Positions 47,221 through 62,300 of a stretch of DNA of 64,000 bases are shown here, piece after piece; the stretch's first letter is position 1; each line of letters opens with the position of its first letter. The translations under genes and the position numbers were made by a program. The stretch is from positions 2,912,110 through 2,976,109 of the forward strand of contig NW_019091359.1 of NCBI RefSeq assembly GCF_001949145.1, read 5' to 3'. Source of the DNA: Acanthaster planci. Taxonomy: Eukaryota > Echinodermata > Asteroidea > Valvatida > Acanthasteridae. Under the pieces are notes generated by a model. It was not told the origin of the DNA. It did no database searches and was given only the letters and a program-made list of their open reading frames with translations.

Positions 47221-47446
47221 GTTCCACTACATGCAGGTGGGTTCCACTACATGCAGGTGGGTTCCACTACATGCAGGTGGGTTCCACTACATGCAGGTGG
47301 GTTCCACTACATGCAGGTGGGTTCCACTACATGCAGGTGGGTTCCACTACATGCAGGTGGGTTCCACTACATGCAGGTGGGTTCCACTACATGCAGGTGG
47401 GTTCCACTACATGCAGGTGGGTTCCACTACATGCAGGTGGGTTCCA
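47221..47446. repeat. 20-bp minisatellite, 11 identical copies
   Basis: Eleven perfect units GTTCCACTACATGCAGGTGG (47221-47440) plus a 6-base partial. No unit differs. As 20 is not a multiple of three, three parallel open frames (up to 171 codons) run through it; these are repeat artefacts. Confidence 0.98.
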
Positions 47447-50400
47447 GTGTCTACAAACAATCAAGGAAGGTTCTTGTCATGAACAGTTGTATCATTTTAA
47501 AATTCAGTCCAGTGAACTGGGCCTTGAGAGGCCTTTGTGTGTGCCATTCTGTCTGCCGTTCTTGACCCATCAGGGACCCATGGATGTCCATATACCGGGT
47601 AAGGCAGAGGAAGTGTGTTGTAATCAGCTGTTTCAGTGTCATCTAATGCTGCTTTCCTGTAGTGGTCCATAGATAACATTTTTTGTCTTGCAAAGACAAT
47701 CCCTTTCATCTTGGATGTGCATGTATTGTACATGTATACATTGAAACCTGTGTACCGGTACATTGTAAGCTCTGCATGTAGGTACATGTACATGTATATG
47801 TACATGAAATATACTGGCACCGGTAAATACATAGATATATACTGTACATGTACAAGTACGTATAACTGGTACATGTACATTGTACATGTGTTTCAACTTT
47901 CAAATGAAACCTACATTTACTTTTCACATGTCGGAGTAAACAATGGATAGACCTACTGTATGCATAAGTTCTGTCTGAGTTGGAGCACACGCATGCCACA
48001 GATGAAATACATGTAAATGACACATGATGTATATAGGCCTAAACGGTGAAAATTTTCCCAACATTCCTTCTCTATCCAAAAGTACATGGACCGTTACATT
48101 ACGTGTGTGTTATCAATTTGATTGATCTTTTCATAATCTGGTTCCACCTCCCAGAAATCCACCTGAGTTGTAGATTTACCAGTACGTGTACATAGCCGTG
48201 GTCTGATATGCTGAGGGGAGGCATTAACCCTTAACTTTGTGATACCCTTCAAAATCCACCAGACACACATGTACACTGTACATGTATGCAGTTTGGAAAA
48301 ACTCTGACGGATTGAGGAAGGCAGAACTTACATTTGTCATACTTGTACATGTACATGTGCTTGGTGTTCCTTGTGCGAAGAATGTGGTGTTGGTTCCCTA
48401 CTTACTGTAAGAGTGAAATTGAGAGGATTTGATCTAGATTCCTTACAAAAAACGCGAGAAAGAATTGGCTAGGAATTACATGCAATCACAACGCTTCCAC
48501 ATTACAAATTTACATGAATGCACGCAGCATCTGGTGGGAAAAGCACAGGGGTACCTCATGCAAGCACTTTTTTTTTTTTACATTTGCAACCAAAATTTAC
48601 CCATGAATACTGTACATGTAACCTTTGTAAATTGTAAAAGGTATGGGCAATTGTCACCATGTGGATGACAGGGTATGACTGCATATCCAGCTCTTACTTG
48701 GGATCATTCTGGGGGCTCATTTTCCAAGAACTTTATCCATCACTATTAATATCACTCCAGTTCGTAATCCCCAGTTGAAAATGTCATATCCACTGTACCA
48801 TTTCGATGCTTACATAAACATGCCATAATTACATGTACATGTACGGTCTACCGGTAATCTTGGCACAGTGTGTGCTGGAAATTTGTCTGCAGTGTCTGAG
48901 TTTATTTATCTGTGGACGGGGTTTGTTTGCACACAGTTCGACTTGATACCAAAGCCTGTATTAGTATGGTAGACTATACAGTGTGATCAGTCTTACTTTC
49001 AAGAGTGAAAACATGAACACTGAATTATATTTAAATCCCAGGCTCATGTGTGTGTGAAAATTTGTAAGCATTCTGACGTTTTTCACAAGCATGCTCAAAC
49101 AATGATTTTTTGAGAGTTTACCTTTTTTACTTTGCTTATCCTTGTTCTGTCATCATGCCCATTTTTCTCAGATCAAGCCATTCAGAAGTCGTGACACCTC
49201 AATTACTCCAATGTTGAAGGCCCAAACCATTTCGACATCTTAAACCACATGCACATATGTGTAAATTCTGTGTGCATAACTTTGTGTAGTGAAATGCTAG
49301 GACGTAAAGTCACTACTCTGTATCTCACTTTGCCTGGGGATTTATTCTTGCAACAAAATTTTATCCCTTTGGATCAGTGGCTGATACTGTGAGTGCTTAG
49401 AGGTCACACAGGATGCTGCATTCCAAAGCATCTCATAAAGCAGAGGGCTAGAAGCATCGTGATAACATGCAATTTAATTTTAGCTCATTTCACTGGTGAA
49501 TGGAATTCTTCAGGAGTTCAGAATTGGAGAAGGGGACTGGATGTTTTTGGAGATGTTGGGGAGATAGAGTTAGGATGCAGGAATAAAAGCTGAGATTGCC
49601 GCAACCTCGTGTCTACATGTACTTTTAGTGCAGTGTTTGCGGCAAGGTACATTGTAATATAATGCCCATGCTTAAACATATGTATGCAGTCAATGATGCA
49701 TTTATTGTACATTGTACCTGTAGACATGGTAGAACAGTGTTCAGCTCTAGAAATCTCATGGCAAAAAACCAAAGCTGTTCAAATTTCAGTTTCAGAAAAA
49801 ACTACAAAAGAAAATTGGTACATACCGGTATAGGTGTACATGTAGTTTCACACAGATCATTTGATATGTATGGTACTTGTACATTGTACCGGTATACTGT
49901 ACCAGTACCTTTAAGTTCCGGAAAAAAAGAGGGGTTATTAGTGCTGAAATAACATTAATCATAGAATCCAAATGCAGAGTTTTATACTGACTGTTTTATT
50001 GTTATCAAATCATGCGAGTCACGAGTTGCTCATAAAACCACCTTCCAAAAATTGCATTGATGGTGCTGACAATTCTGATCTAAAATTGCATTGATATGAG
50101 TCAGAGCAATGTGAATGATGCACTTTCTAATTATGCTGTAGAATGTCAGGTAGGATATGGTGCGGTAATTATACATGAGATATGTGTATGTAAGCATGTG
50201 ACACGTAGAACGGCGTCTCATAGTAATGTACATGTATTCCCAAGTGCCTCAATACAAAATATTTGTTCCACAATTCAGTGTGAATTATTCCCTTTCTGTA
50301 TGGACAGGTGTGTATTTTTGTACATGTACATGTACCGGTACGTGGTCTTTGACCATCTACAGGTGCGTACCTGTAATTTGTGCTTGTACATTGTACCTCT

Positions 50401-53400
50401 ATTGTTTATTTGACTTCAGCCAATCAGTGAAGTTTTCTTCATAGTCACTCGTAGTGGCATTAGTACCATTGTGTTGGTATATACTGGTACCCATCACCTA
50501 ATTGCCAGGTCATTGATCATTCGGTATATTCAACGGTGTCCACTGAATACACGGTACTGTTGAACTGCATGCTAGCACAAGGGACAATCACAACATCTTA
50601 ACTTCAACCTCACACCTCGACAAAAATGTTGTATTACATGTATATAGCTTTTCTTCCTCACGAGGAGTCGCGTAATGGTTCTGAACAGGGAAACTTCTTG
50701 TTTCACTGAAAAAGTAAAACAGTCAGGCTCGTACACAAACAGGGTTTATTCAGGCATTGTGTAAAACAAGTACATGTAAATGAATGTTACATACTCATGC
50801 AGTGGAAAGAATTACCATTGCACTCTAAAACATTCACCTTTTGCACTCTTGTGAGATTGTAGGGAAGACGAGTCAAAAAGCTTTATTGGCCATCTACAAG
50901 TGCATTTCCCCATCTTTGGCAATATCGGTACATGTAGTATATGTACAGGTGTACTGCATTTCCAAACTCCGGCACATTACACAGTGTCCTAAGAATGAAG
51001 GAAGCTTGTACAGTACGTGCTGATCGAACATGGTAAGACCTATATTCCTTACAACTGGCTCTTATAACAGGCGACAGTTTCTTGCAAACATGACGTTTCT
51101 AATGGTGTACCCATAAATCTACAGCACTTGTTTACCAGCAAACCATGCAAAGCTTCAAGCACCACATTTGTTGCACGCCACAATGTTGAGAATGATACAG
51201 TGTTTGGTGTCGCAGTGGATGTGCAGACAATGCAAGCTGCACCCGTGTACAACTGACTGAATGTTAATGCACGCGTACCGCGTGCATTTGACAGGTGAAC
51301 ATTCAGATTGGATAGAACTTGCTATGCAGGCAACCTTGCCCTGTTGTGTGTATCATACATGGAACGAGAACCGTCTAGCAGTCTAGTGAAGGTCACAGCC
51401 AGGTCGCTTGGCATGGTGGGACACATGCTCATTCCTGCAGTCAGCATTCTGAAGCAGGGTTTGCGGTGGGTGGGATCGGGAGCGTGTGGGGTTTGGTGCT
51501 GTCAGCCTGACTGGCTCCCGGCCGAGTCTTTACTGTCTCCTGCCTCGATGTTGGTTGGATCATGTGGATAGACTTCATGTACTTGCACTTGATGAATGCC
51601 CTGTAGGTATTAGTTCAAGTTTCATGATGCTCAACATGCATGCATAATGCACATCTCAGACACTTTTGGATATGCATTCATTGTGGTCGCATAACCATAA
51701 CTTGCTGGCACAAAAAACATGCCAATATATTGTTTTGAAAGTCCATAAAGTACATGTACATCACCCAGAAAGGAGCTCACCTGAAAGATGATGTGGCTTG
51801 ACCACAGGTCGACACACGAATTAAAACCTTCACGGAGCTCATCTTCAAATTAGGGGTTTCATAAAGATTCTCACTTGCATTGAGAATTTGATTGATTCGC
51901 CTTGGAGCATTTTAACAGTTTGTTTCATTAATATCGTCAAAATGCATGAATTGCCAAATTAATCTATTTGCATTTATGTTCTGTGTATACATGCACTTAC
52001 TAGCAGTTGACAAGTTGATTGAAGTACATACATGTACATGGACTGCAAATGACTCATACATGTACTTACATGTAGAGCATACTTTTATGTACTTGTACAT
52101 GTATCTGATTAATTGAATAAAATGCATGCACACACGTGCATTCTACTTAGTACATTGAAATACACAGGTCATTGCACTCTTACCGTCATGCAAATTGGCA
52201 TCTACGATACATGTACGTACCCGGTACACAAAAATCAATCAAGCTTCATGTTTTACTTTTGTCACTCAACAGAAATGCAAGTTTTTGATGTCAGATCAAA
52301 TATTTGTGCTGCAAATTTGCAGAAGTTGAACACATCTCACCTCGAGCGAAATTTTGCTGCAAATCTTTTGTGAATTCAGACTCGCTCTGCTTTCACATAC
52401 ATCTGAAGTGCAGGTAAACCGGCGTTTATTAGACTGTACATGTACAGCTACTCATGAGAACAGAAAATGGTCCATTTCAAATGTTTATGCATGACCAGTG
52501 ATAGGCCTCACAAAGCATGTCCTTCGGGTACCGGTATTTACTGGAATGACATCAGTGTCAATAAGACCCCTGAATGTTCTTGCCAAAGAAATGAAATTTG
52601 CAACAGCGTAAATTTGACGTGTCAGGATATCACATTTGGGTTATTCTGTAAATTCAGGGTCCAAAAGTGTGACATTTTGTTTCCCTGTTACACCGGGCCT
52701 GCATAATTTTACAGGGAATATCACTGAAATTGATCTTAAATGATTTCTGTTTGTTTGGCAGGTAATTTGCATTGCTCGTGGATATTCAAGAACTGTTCTG
52801 AATTTACATATTCATATGTAAGATGTGATAGGGACACACAAAAAATTGGACCCCTAATTTATAAAATGACCCATTTGAGCGTATTTTCCAGGGTAAATCT
52901 TTTATTGGTTACAGCACTTCACATCATACAAATAGTGAACAGCGGCTAAAAACTGAATCTGCTTAAAGCCTGTACATGTACAGAAACTGAAGGCATTCCT
53001 GTCATCGATGAATTATTGTGGAACTGTTTTTGACTTAATTTTTGAGTTAAGACAGTTCTGTTGTAAAACCTTGGAAAGTTTCTTTTCGACTAATATTTTC
53101 ATAGATACTGTACATGTATGCACATGTACTATGCACTTGTAGGTGTGGCATACCGGTACATGTACATGTACTAGTACATCTTCCGGTCATGCATGCCCAA
53201 GCACCATGACCCTTCCGGCCTGTGATGAGTTACCAGATGTGGGTCCTGTTCCCCTTGGTCTGCACAGATGTGCACTAGTGACCTAATTTCTAGTCTGTGC
53301 ATATCATGTGTAATTCTACCCCTTATGTACATACAGTATATCATTACTGGAAAACTGGTTGATTCATACATGTATGTATCTATACATGTACATGTATGTA

Positions 53401-56400
53401 CTAAAAACTCCAATTTTTATACAGTCAGTTTCTGTAGAAAGGGAACTGAAAAGAACTGGCTGTAAAAATCACTTTTGTATTTAACTGACTGGAAGAAATC
53501 AAACCGTGAATTCAGAAATGGAGCTCCGGGTTCATGTCTTCTACAGCATACCTCACTTCTTAAACATAGTGAAAAATGATTCATTTGTAAGCTCCAAATG
53601 CACAAGTGAGTTTACTCTCCAGTGAACCCTTTTCTGTTTCCACAACTATTAATATTTTGCTTCCTGCTACATGTACAAAGCAATTACTTTCTCAGAAAAT
53701 CTTTTTATCAATTGAATTGTCATCAAACATTCGTGGAACCATTTTCGCTGCATCTCAATGATAAAGGAATTCAAACTACAGGTTGTTTTTATGTGGATAT
53801 ACCCGCATTACACAAATACTGGTTCTTGTAGAAGAGAAAATAATGTTGTAATTATAATTACTAAAGAATGACGTTTTCTTTCCTTTTCACTCGTACCGTA
53901 GGCTGTGTGTAGATCGATGATGATTATTCCAATTTCAGTTTTGAAATGCTCACATTTCTTATTTTAGTTGCAAGTGTATACTTTACACGTAGCATGTACA
54001 TGCACACGAATATCTAAAAGGTTAGCTTCGCTTGAAATTTAAGATTCTGCCAGATACTAACTGCGTTTTTAAAGAATAAAGGGGAATTTTTCAAAATAAA
54101 TGAGCTAATTACATCTTAATAAACTGATGTCTGCTTTATTGCATTGAGCCCTACATTTAACCCTTCTGATACTGAAAAGGATTTACTAAAAGCAAATTAT
54201 AAATCTTTTTCAAAATAATCATAATCAATACAATGTATGTACCAGTAAGTTATCGTCTTTTTTAATTCAAAGTCAATATTGTTACACTCAGAGGTTGAAT
54301 AATTGGACAGCTGGGAAATCGTCAAGAAATTGGACATGTCAGTGAACGTGTACGCAGAGAATGTTTCAGCACTGGGGTACATTCATGCACAGATCTGGTT
54401 GGAATTGACATCAGGGAAATGTACTCTCTGTGCTCTAGTAAGTAGGCCACACGGCTGCCTCCATAGTTCATACAGATAAGCCATTCCCAGGATGGGTTTG
54501 ACTTATGGGGAGAGAGAGTTCATCACTTGAGATGGCTCACGGTCAAAATGTTGAAAACATGAACATACATGTATCTTGATGAGATCCTCCAACCCCTGAC
54601 CTGACAGTGCCCTTTAGCTGAATATTAATTTAGTCGGTTTCATAATGAGTCAAGTCACAAGTTAGGGTGCAAGGACTGAAGTTGCCTAAACATACATGTA
54701 CATGTAGGATGGTCAATGACAACATTGGATATGATCATTTAGAATGTACATGTACATGAAGCTTGTGTCTTGATTTGAGACTACCCGTTTCATGTGATAG
54801 GCTGGTCCCCTGCTGTGGCAATAATAAGTACACATATACTGTATGTGTGCAGGTAGCCAGTAGCCACCCATTACTACAATCAAGCACTGGTGTAATGCCA
54901 TGTCTCAGGGCAAGCACAAGTGACGACTATACATGTACATGTACAGTAATGAACTAAAGTTGGACAAACACCAGCCAAATACTGTATATGTAGTCGACCA
55001 TTTAGGACCAGGCCCATAAATAGGGTCGCACCGCTGGTTATCAATAGCAGATTAGCTGCGGGAACCATTCACTTGAAAAAAATTCTACCGGATTTGACCA
55101 TGTACATTGTACGCTGCGAAAATCGCAGCCAATGGTGAAATGTGAGTAACGATGAAATTTTTACAAAATGACTGACTAGGGTCTTTTAAGTGTAACAGAA
55201 TTGCTCATGGGCAGCCAAATAGCAATTAACTGATGGTCGTTCCATAGTTCTGAACTTGCCCTAAGATTTTCCTTCTATTTTTAAATGCAGCATTCATGTG
55301 TACATTGTTCCTTAAACAGTCAGCATAAAGTCATTCATAATTGGTTGTAAGTAAATACATAAAAACCCAAAATATTGAAAAACTTATGCAGAATTGTAAG
55401 TTTTGCAACATGTACAAAGAGAAGCAGTACATGTAGGTACATGTACATGTATATTGCCAGTATACCGGCATGTGGATATTGATGACAGTCCCTAAAACTC
55501 AGCGAAAAAAGCTTGGAAAACTTCGGCCAGTTTTAGAATTGTTCGGAGATAGGAGGAATGTATTTCCCAATTTTTGTCACGACTATGATGGCTAATAGAC
55601 TTGTGAACAATTCTCCAAAAATTGGTTCAACATAATCCACTTATCAGCTTATTGAGATGAGTGCTTGTCATGTGGTCAAAAGTTATACATGCACTGTACA
55701 CTTTGGTCTTACATGTATTTCACAGACCTGCTTAACAATTAGCAGAAAGTTGTGCTTACTTATTAAAAGAACAGCCGAAAAATTTGTTCATCTTAATTAA
55801 GCACTATTTTATTGTGGTGCTTGGCCTGGTGGTGCTTACAGTCGCCAACGCACAGAAATTTTCATTGTTTTGTCACAAAATTTTAAAGCAAATTTTTCCT
55901 TCAATGTACGTTGTGAGTGTGCCTTTCTGCTGTGCTCAATGGTCTTCACATATACACAGAATCTCTGCGTATCATGTGCCTAGCAGCACCTTGAAATCGG
56001 GCTGCTGTCTGGAAGTGTTTCATAATGATTTCATGACTGTGTAGATTTCTTTTCTGCAGCCGTCACGTCTACATCCAGTTTATTTCCATGGAAATGTAAA
56101 TAAAATGTGATACTAGAGAAGATAGTCTGAAAGATCAGGTATAAAAACTGAATGGTCACCTGGAATAAAGTTGTAAAATTGTAATCCAACTCTCTCAGTC
56201 AAAGTGAGCTTTCAACCTAAACTGGTTTGGTTAAAGCATCAGAGGAGTGTGATTCATGCCCAATTATCACTACAGATATGGTTACTTACATGTATGTTGA
56301 TTGGATGAATTACGTAATGTACACTGTACATGTATCTGTAATACAATACATGTACCGGTACCCTATCCATACCGGTATGTGTGGGCCTGTCTTCCTGAAT

Positions 56401-58651
56401 CCGTACTATTGGCTGCCTTTGTTACTTGAATCTTACAGTCACTGAGTTTAGAAATGATGTCACAGTTTTTGTGGGATAGATATGGATATTCAAAGTTCCT
56501 GCATTTTCAATTGACATACAGTGTATGTACAGTATATGACACATTCATTCACATACATGTGATCAGATGGCTACTGCTTTCCATAAGCAAAGAGTTTGAT
56601 GTGTACCAGTTCATGCGTGTACTGGATACATATATGTGTAAATGTTCCGTACATCTGGGTTCAATCAACTTCGCTGTCTTGTTCGCTTACTGTGTGCCGT
56701 TCTTCTTGCCAAATAGGAAATCATTATATTGTTGTCTGGAAGACAAGGATCAACTCCATGTGTGCACATTTTAAAGGGATGTAACCATTTGAGGTTGGAA
56801 TGGAATCACAACAGTTTGCCTCTGTGGCACATCTGGTTAAGCTTTTCACGTCCTTCAGTTGTAAGTACCGGTACTGTACATGTATTTAATGTAAAGTTGC
56901 TCCGTAGATGGAAAATCCTCACTGGTTACTTGCACCGGTACATGTACCTGGTACATTTATCGCGCAGTATACCAGTTTTACATGTACATGTATGTACATG
57001 TAGCTAACAAACTGTACCATGTTTTCCATTTGCTAGAAACCATCCATCGTCCATTCTCAAATACGCACGTGAACAATTTAGATGCCAAAGCCGATAAATG
57101 ATAATTTTACAAAACTTTAGAAAATCCCTCCGCCTACTTAATTTTTTCACAGATCAGTTTTAGTTGCATTTGATTTAAAAGTCTTGAGGGATTCCAAGAA
57201 ATGATGGAATGGACTGCCCCCTTGTATTCCCATTAAAGTGCTCTGTTTACTGGTCATTTTTTTAATTTGATCTTTTTTAAGGACTAAAATGGATTTTTTT
57301 TTAAAAAAGCCTCCATTACAACCCGTTGTCAGTTGTAGAGGTTCTTGAAGTTATGCAATGATGGCACGTTTACATGTCATGATGTAATTCAAGGGTGGGA
57401 CGGTTACACCTTTAAACAGTTCCAAATACAGATTTTCCCAAACGTTCAAATGGAACCACCCCTTTTAGAGGTTTGACATTATGATTGATGCAATCTGGCA
57501 TTCATTTTGATTGTAAACAATGCATGTTACATACAGTTTGTAAGTCTGTTTTCTCCCTTTTGGCATGGATGAGAAAAAAAAAGTGGATTCTACAGCAGCA
57601 CGTGCAAATATTGCTTGTTTTAAATGCCCCAACATCAATCTACATTTTCACAAAGGTTAGACCGTGTGCATTGTTGAACTATGTTATGACTGTATGGGGG
57701 TATGTGTACATGTACATGTGTCTCAAAATACCGAGGTACGTTTAGGTGGAAGCGAGCTCTGTAAAGTGTCGGCTGAATGCTTAAATGGTATAGGAAAGTT
57801 TTTGTATTTACATATCCTAAATGTCCACCCTGAATGTAATTCAAAGAAATCAAACCAGTTTTGCTGACATGTACATGGATGGACGTGCCAAGTACAATGT
57901 ATGGCTTTCTAATAGGGTATACCATGCATGCATCATTGTACTTGAAGTAACCAAGATACGTGTACAGTACTGAAAAACCGCATTCCTGAGAAAATTATAT
58001 AGTTTATCATGGATCATGTACCAACATGAATATTATGCACACATTTTTGTACATACAAGTACACATGTAAAGCCTATTGGAATTTTTAAACGGTAAAAGC
58101 TCATCTAATATTGTTTGTTTCTGGAAATTGTATTCGACATCTACCGACCGGTAGATCCTTCATGAATTACATGTACATGACACATTTCATGCCCGCATGT
58201 ACAGTGTACCGGACCACCCCTACATACAGTAGCTTTCGTCAAGGTGGGACATCTCTCTGTCCCCACAACATTTTGGGATCCCTCAGAATCATTGTCATGG
58301 AAAGAGTACATGTGCCCATAACTACTGAATACATGTAACTTGTATACAATATGTACATGTACATGTATGTGCAAGTACATGTACATGTACTGGTACATGT
58401 ACATCAGTACATGTAAGGGTGCTTGCACCATCAGCCCAGGTTGGACTAATGGTCCAAGAAATTTCACATAGTGGGTGGACTTTCATACCCTGGATGTTAG
58501 TCGCAATGCAATGTAGACGTCGTACCTTGACTATTGCACCATATACTTGATATCAAATTAATCTGTGCAGCACAAAAGAGGAATAACAGTATGCTTTCAT
58601 TTCTGTGACAACAAATTTGACGTTAAATGAATGTGCAGCGTTAGGTTCAGC
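47447..58651. other. Long non-coding stretch rich in TACATGTA words
   Basis: About 11 kb without a supported exon. TACATGTA and TACCGGTA words recur throughout (dense at 47745-47890, 50318-50345, 53150-53175, 56870-57000). No transposase, reverse transcriptase or conserved domain seen in any frame. Confidence 0.5.
58350..58416. repeat. (TACATG)n tract
   Basis: Interrupted run of TACATG/TACATGTA over about 65 bp. Confidence 0.93.
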
Positions 58652-59332
58652 CTAAGCACCATCGATCGTTATTATTGATATGGGTTTGATATTGCCGATG
58701 TTAGTTATTTGGTAATTTTGATATAGCGAAAATATCAGATTTTGGAGAAATATTGAAAATATTGAAATTTCGAAAACATCAATATTGAAAAATGTGTAGA
58801 AAATATAGCTACTGAAGAATGAACTTCATCAAAAATAGGAAAGTGCATCCTCACATTACTGTAGTTTCTGATAAGCCACAGCTTACGTTGGTTCTTCGCA
58901 CTGAGTGAAAAATGTCCCCGTAGCTTATACTCCGGGTGGCTTACACAGCGACATTTGAAGGAAACATTCAGTCACCTATCTCAGTCTCTTACTCAATAAT
59001 TTGTCTACATTCGCGTACACATTGCATCGAAAATATCATAAAATTTATCCCCCAAAACAGAGAATCGTTTGCTAACCAAACGTATGTAGACTAGCACCAC
59101 GTGCTGATGATATCGCTATGCACGGCGTGTATTCCGTCCCATGTAGGCAACGTATGTAATACTGAAGATAGAACATGTCACCAAAGTGAATTGGATCACA
59201 CGATTATGATGTAGGGGTGTACCCTACCGTGAAAATTAAAACGAATAAAATCAAATTTGACGTATTGATAATATTGATATGAAAAAAATGATATATTGGT
59301 ATCTGCCAAAATACGATATCAACGGTGCCTAG
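58652..59332. mobile_element. Candidate non-autonomous DNA element
   Basis: Ends are CTAAGCACCATCGAT and, inverted, CTAGGCACCGTTGAT. Subterminal ATATTGATAT words recur at both sides. The interior holds GTAGCTTATACTCCGGGTGGC, like the 'GGCTTATACTCCGG' motif of known dispersed repeats. No target duplication confirmed. Confidence 0.35.
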
Positions 59333-62300
59333 TAAGTAGGTAAGCCTTGATTTGACAGGCTATTCTCTTGGCCAATATCCAGATTGTCTCTGAAGGGTTG
59401 GATGTTTATATTCAGTCCTTATCTTATCCCTGGTGAATAATGAAGGAAGGATGTTCAGAAAGAGTCACCAGACCTTCCACGAACGAAGTTGAGCGTGATT
59501 ATGAGTCGTTGCCGGAGGAAATGCATGTTCTTCTACCCGCTTTTCCTCAGGACAGAAGTTTGAAAGACTTACTATTCCAGTAGTTGCATGTACAAGTGCG
59601 CTTTGTGAATGAAAAAAGGGTAGGCTGAGATTTACAGGCTTGCTGGAGGGACCAGAGAAAGAAAGAATTGATAAATATGGCAACTTCTTTATGTGTACAT
59701 GTATGTACACCATACATGTCTTACATGTAAACATAGAGTGCTGGCTGGCAAATTTCAAATGTAATAGCCCAGGCTTTAGCTAAAGGTGCATTTATTGGCA
59801 GCTACTTATCCTTAATGAAGTAGGCTGAATGTATTGCTTCCTTGCCTTTTGCTCAAGATTATAACCAAGGTTTTTAAATATTCGCTGTATCGGGGTTGTT
59901 GATTATTTTTGAAAAAAAAATAAATAGATTTTTCAAAAGCAACCAAATTAGCTGCCTGTGTAATAATTTTTTTAAAATTTATTTGTTTTGTGACAAAATG
60001 AAACAAATTTGTTAAATCAAGTAATTTGATTACATTCATAAACCACCATGACTCAGCCTTGGTAAAATGCACGCAGAATAACTCCTACCAGTACATATAC
60101 CCTCAGACATGTCAGAGAAGACACTTCCTTCAGAGATAAGAACATGTACATACATGTATACCAGGGATAACATGCATACCTGGTTTTAAACCGAACTGTT
60201 AAGTTTTGACAAAAGTAGAGTTTGCAAGAATTTGTTGGATACTTATACCGGTACATGCATCAAATGACTAATGAGAGAGAAACATGCCATGAACAACAGG
60301 TGCATACATGTACATGTGCATTTATTTTGCATGCTGCATGTACACCTGTACAAAATGCTGGTAGTCTACCTTGCTCTTGTTTGTGATCCAGCTCCACAGA
60401 GCAATGACTTAGGCTTGATTAAAAATCACTTTATTAAGGGCAATGTTAAGGACTAATGTTTCTTATCTCAATAAAATACATTTGTACTTGTAGAGATGTA
60501 AAAGGTTGATGTACACTGATATCTATTTACTATGTTAACCATGGAGGAAGGAAACAGGAGGAGTTTGAACTGCCCCGGCTTTAACATCTGTCCTTAGCCA
60601 GAGCGCAGCGAACACTTGCCACTCACCACCTGTTTCACAACCATAAGCCCCCTTTGTACCCTATGATCATTACCGTAATTTTTCACTGGTAATCTGCATC
60701 CTTAAAACATTGTACACTGCAGTATAGGAAGTTGAATATTCATGCCATCGATGGTGCTTGGTATGATCTGAAAACAACATCAAATTTAACGCTTGTGCAG
60801 TTACTTGTATGAGGCTGTGTGCCCTTTGTGTTTGTGTGCAGTCATTGCCCTTATCGAACGCTTTCTTCTGGAGTTTTGGGAATGAATAGCAAAGTTGTTT
60901 ATAAGATATTGTGTTTCATTTGAATCATTAATATTATGGCATTTATACAAAAAGGTATTTCATGAGATCTCTTGAGCATTCCTTGTTTGTTATGAACTTA
61001 ACTGTCCAGTGGTGGTCAACATGTTGGCCAGTCAGCCAAATTTGTACAAAGACTTTATGTTTTGGTAAGACAAAATAAAATTACAAACATTGCATAGATA
61101 ATGGAACAGCGTATCAAAGTAAAAAATTTATTCACAATGGCAAAAGTAGATCTAATGTTAGAGACTTTTTGCTCTCTATTCGCAAACAAAACACACATAA
61201 TATTGCTAGGATATTTGGCTAAGCTGCAGGCAGTAATCAGGCATTTTTGAATGTTTACTATTGTTTGTCTGACCACGCAGCAATGCTCATCGAGCACTTT
61301 GAAGTGCCAGAGTTCTAACTCCTGTGTCCTTCCTCTATGGTTAAGCTCTGAAGTGGGCAATTTAAATGAAGTAAAATTAAGTCAAACATACGGACAGGGC
61401 AGTAGTGTCAACAAGCATGGCTTTTACTCTGTCAAGCTTCTAAAATATCCGCAATGCAATTGAACTCTGTTGGATGCCTTTAAAAGGATGACGCCATCCC
61501 TACGAAAGGAGTACTGTAGGCTTTTTTTTCTGCAGGATATCCACATACCATCTGTGGTGGTCTCTGTAGAAAGACAGGAAGGATGTGAAGAATGGTAACT
61601 ACCACAGAACAATTACTCATGCCGGTTGAGTTTGTAATCAACCAGCAAATTGTGTAGAAGTATTATTAACGTTGGTTGTTGGTGTGAGATTAGAGGGATA
61701 GAAACACTGGTGGTGCATGAAGTACATGTACATGTAATATGGTACATGTACAGCAACATGGAAACCTGATGTTTTATTCTGGATACCAGTGACATATTTT
61801 TTAACCCTAACAGTCCTCAATCCCACTGTTCAAGAATCAAGGACTGTTATTAAGATGTCAAACTTTCATAAAGTACTGCATCGAGGCCTTTGATGAATCT
61901 ACATTTAATGATGACTCGGCTATGGTGTATAACAGTACCTTTCTCAAGCCGGCAAATTCTTCTAAGCCTCCTGGTAGATTTTGAAAGATCTTGGAGGTCG
62001 AAGAAAAAGGACTAAGGATGGCATTCTGGTTATTTTTTTACACCCAATGGGAGACAAGGTGCCGTAATTTTTAACAGTGGCATAATCCTCCTACTGACTT
62101 GAGAAAATGGCATCGTGGAAATTTTTAAGTCTGTACATCCATACAGTGTTTGTACACAAATTTTTTTGTAAGAAGTTTGTTGCCTGGGCATAGGGTATTA
62201 AGGGTTAATGCATGAACCTGTACAGACAAACAGTTTTATGCGTCCTGTGATTGCATGTGAGAATGATTAATGATACCAAGACATGGCTATGGCTCTTCAC

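Noticed and set aside
47083-47672. Open frames of 94-171 codons with repeated His/Tyr/Met/Gln/Val or Thr/Cys/Arg/Trp/Val motifs
   Set aside because: Products of the 20-bp tandem array read in all three frames.
52467-52706. 79-codon Cys-rich frame
   Set aside because: Eight or more Cys are visible but there is no signal peptide, the Cys spacing fits no family I know, and there is no supporting splice site.
55784-56044. Frame resembling a signal peptide (FILIKHYFIVVLGLVVLTVA)
   Set aside because: Starts at TTG, not ATG, and the rest shows no domain; AT-rich DNA often gives hydrophobic stretches.
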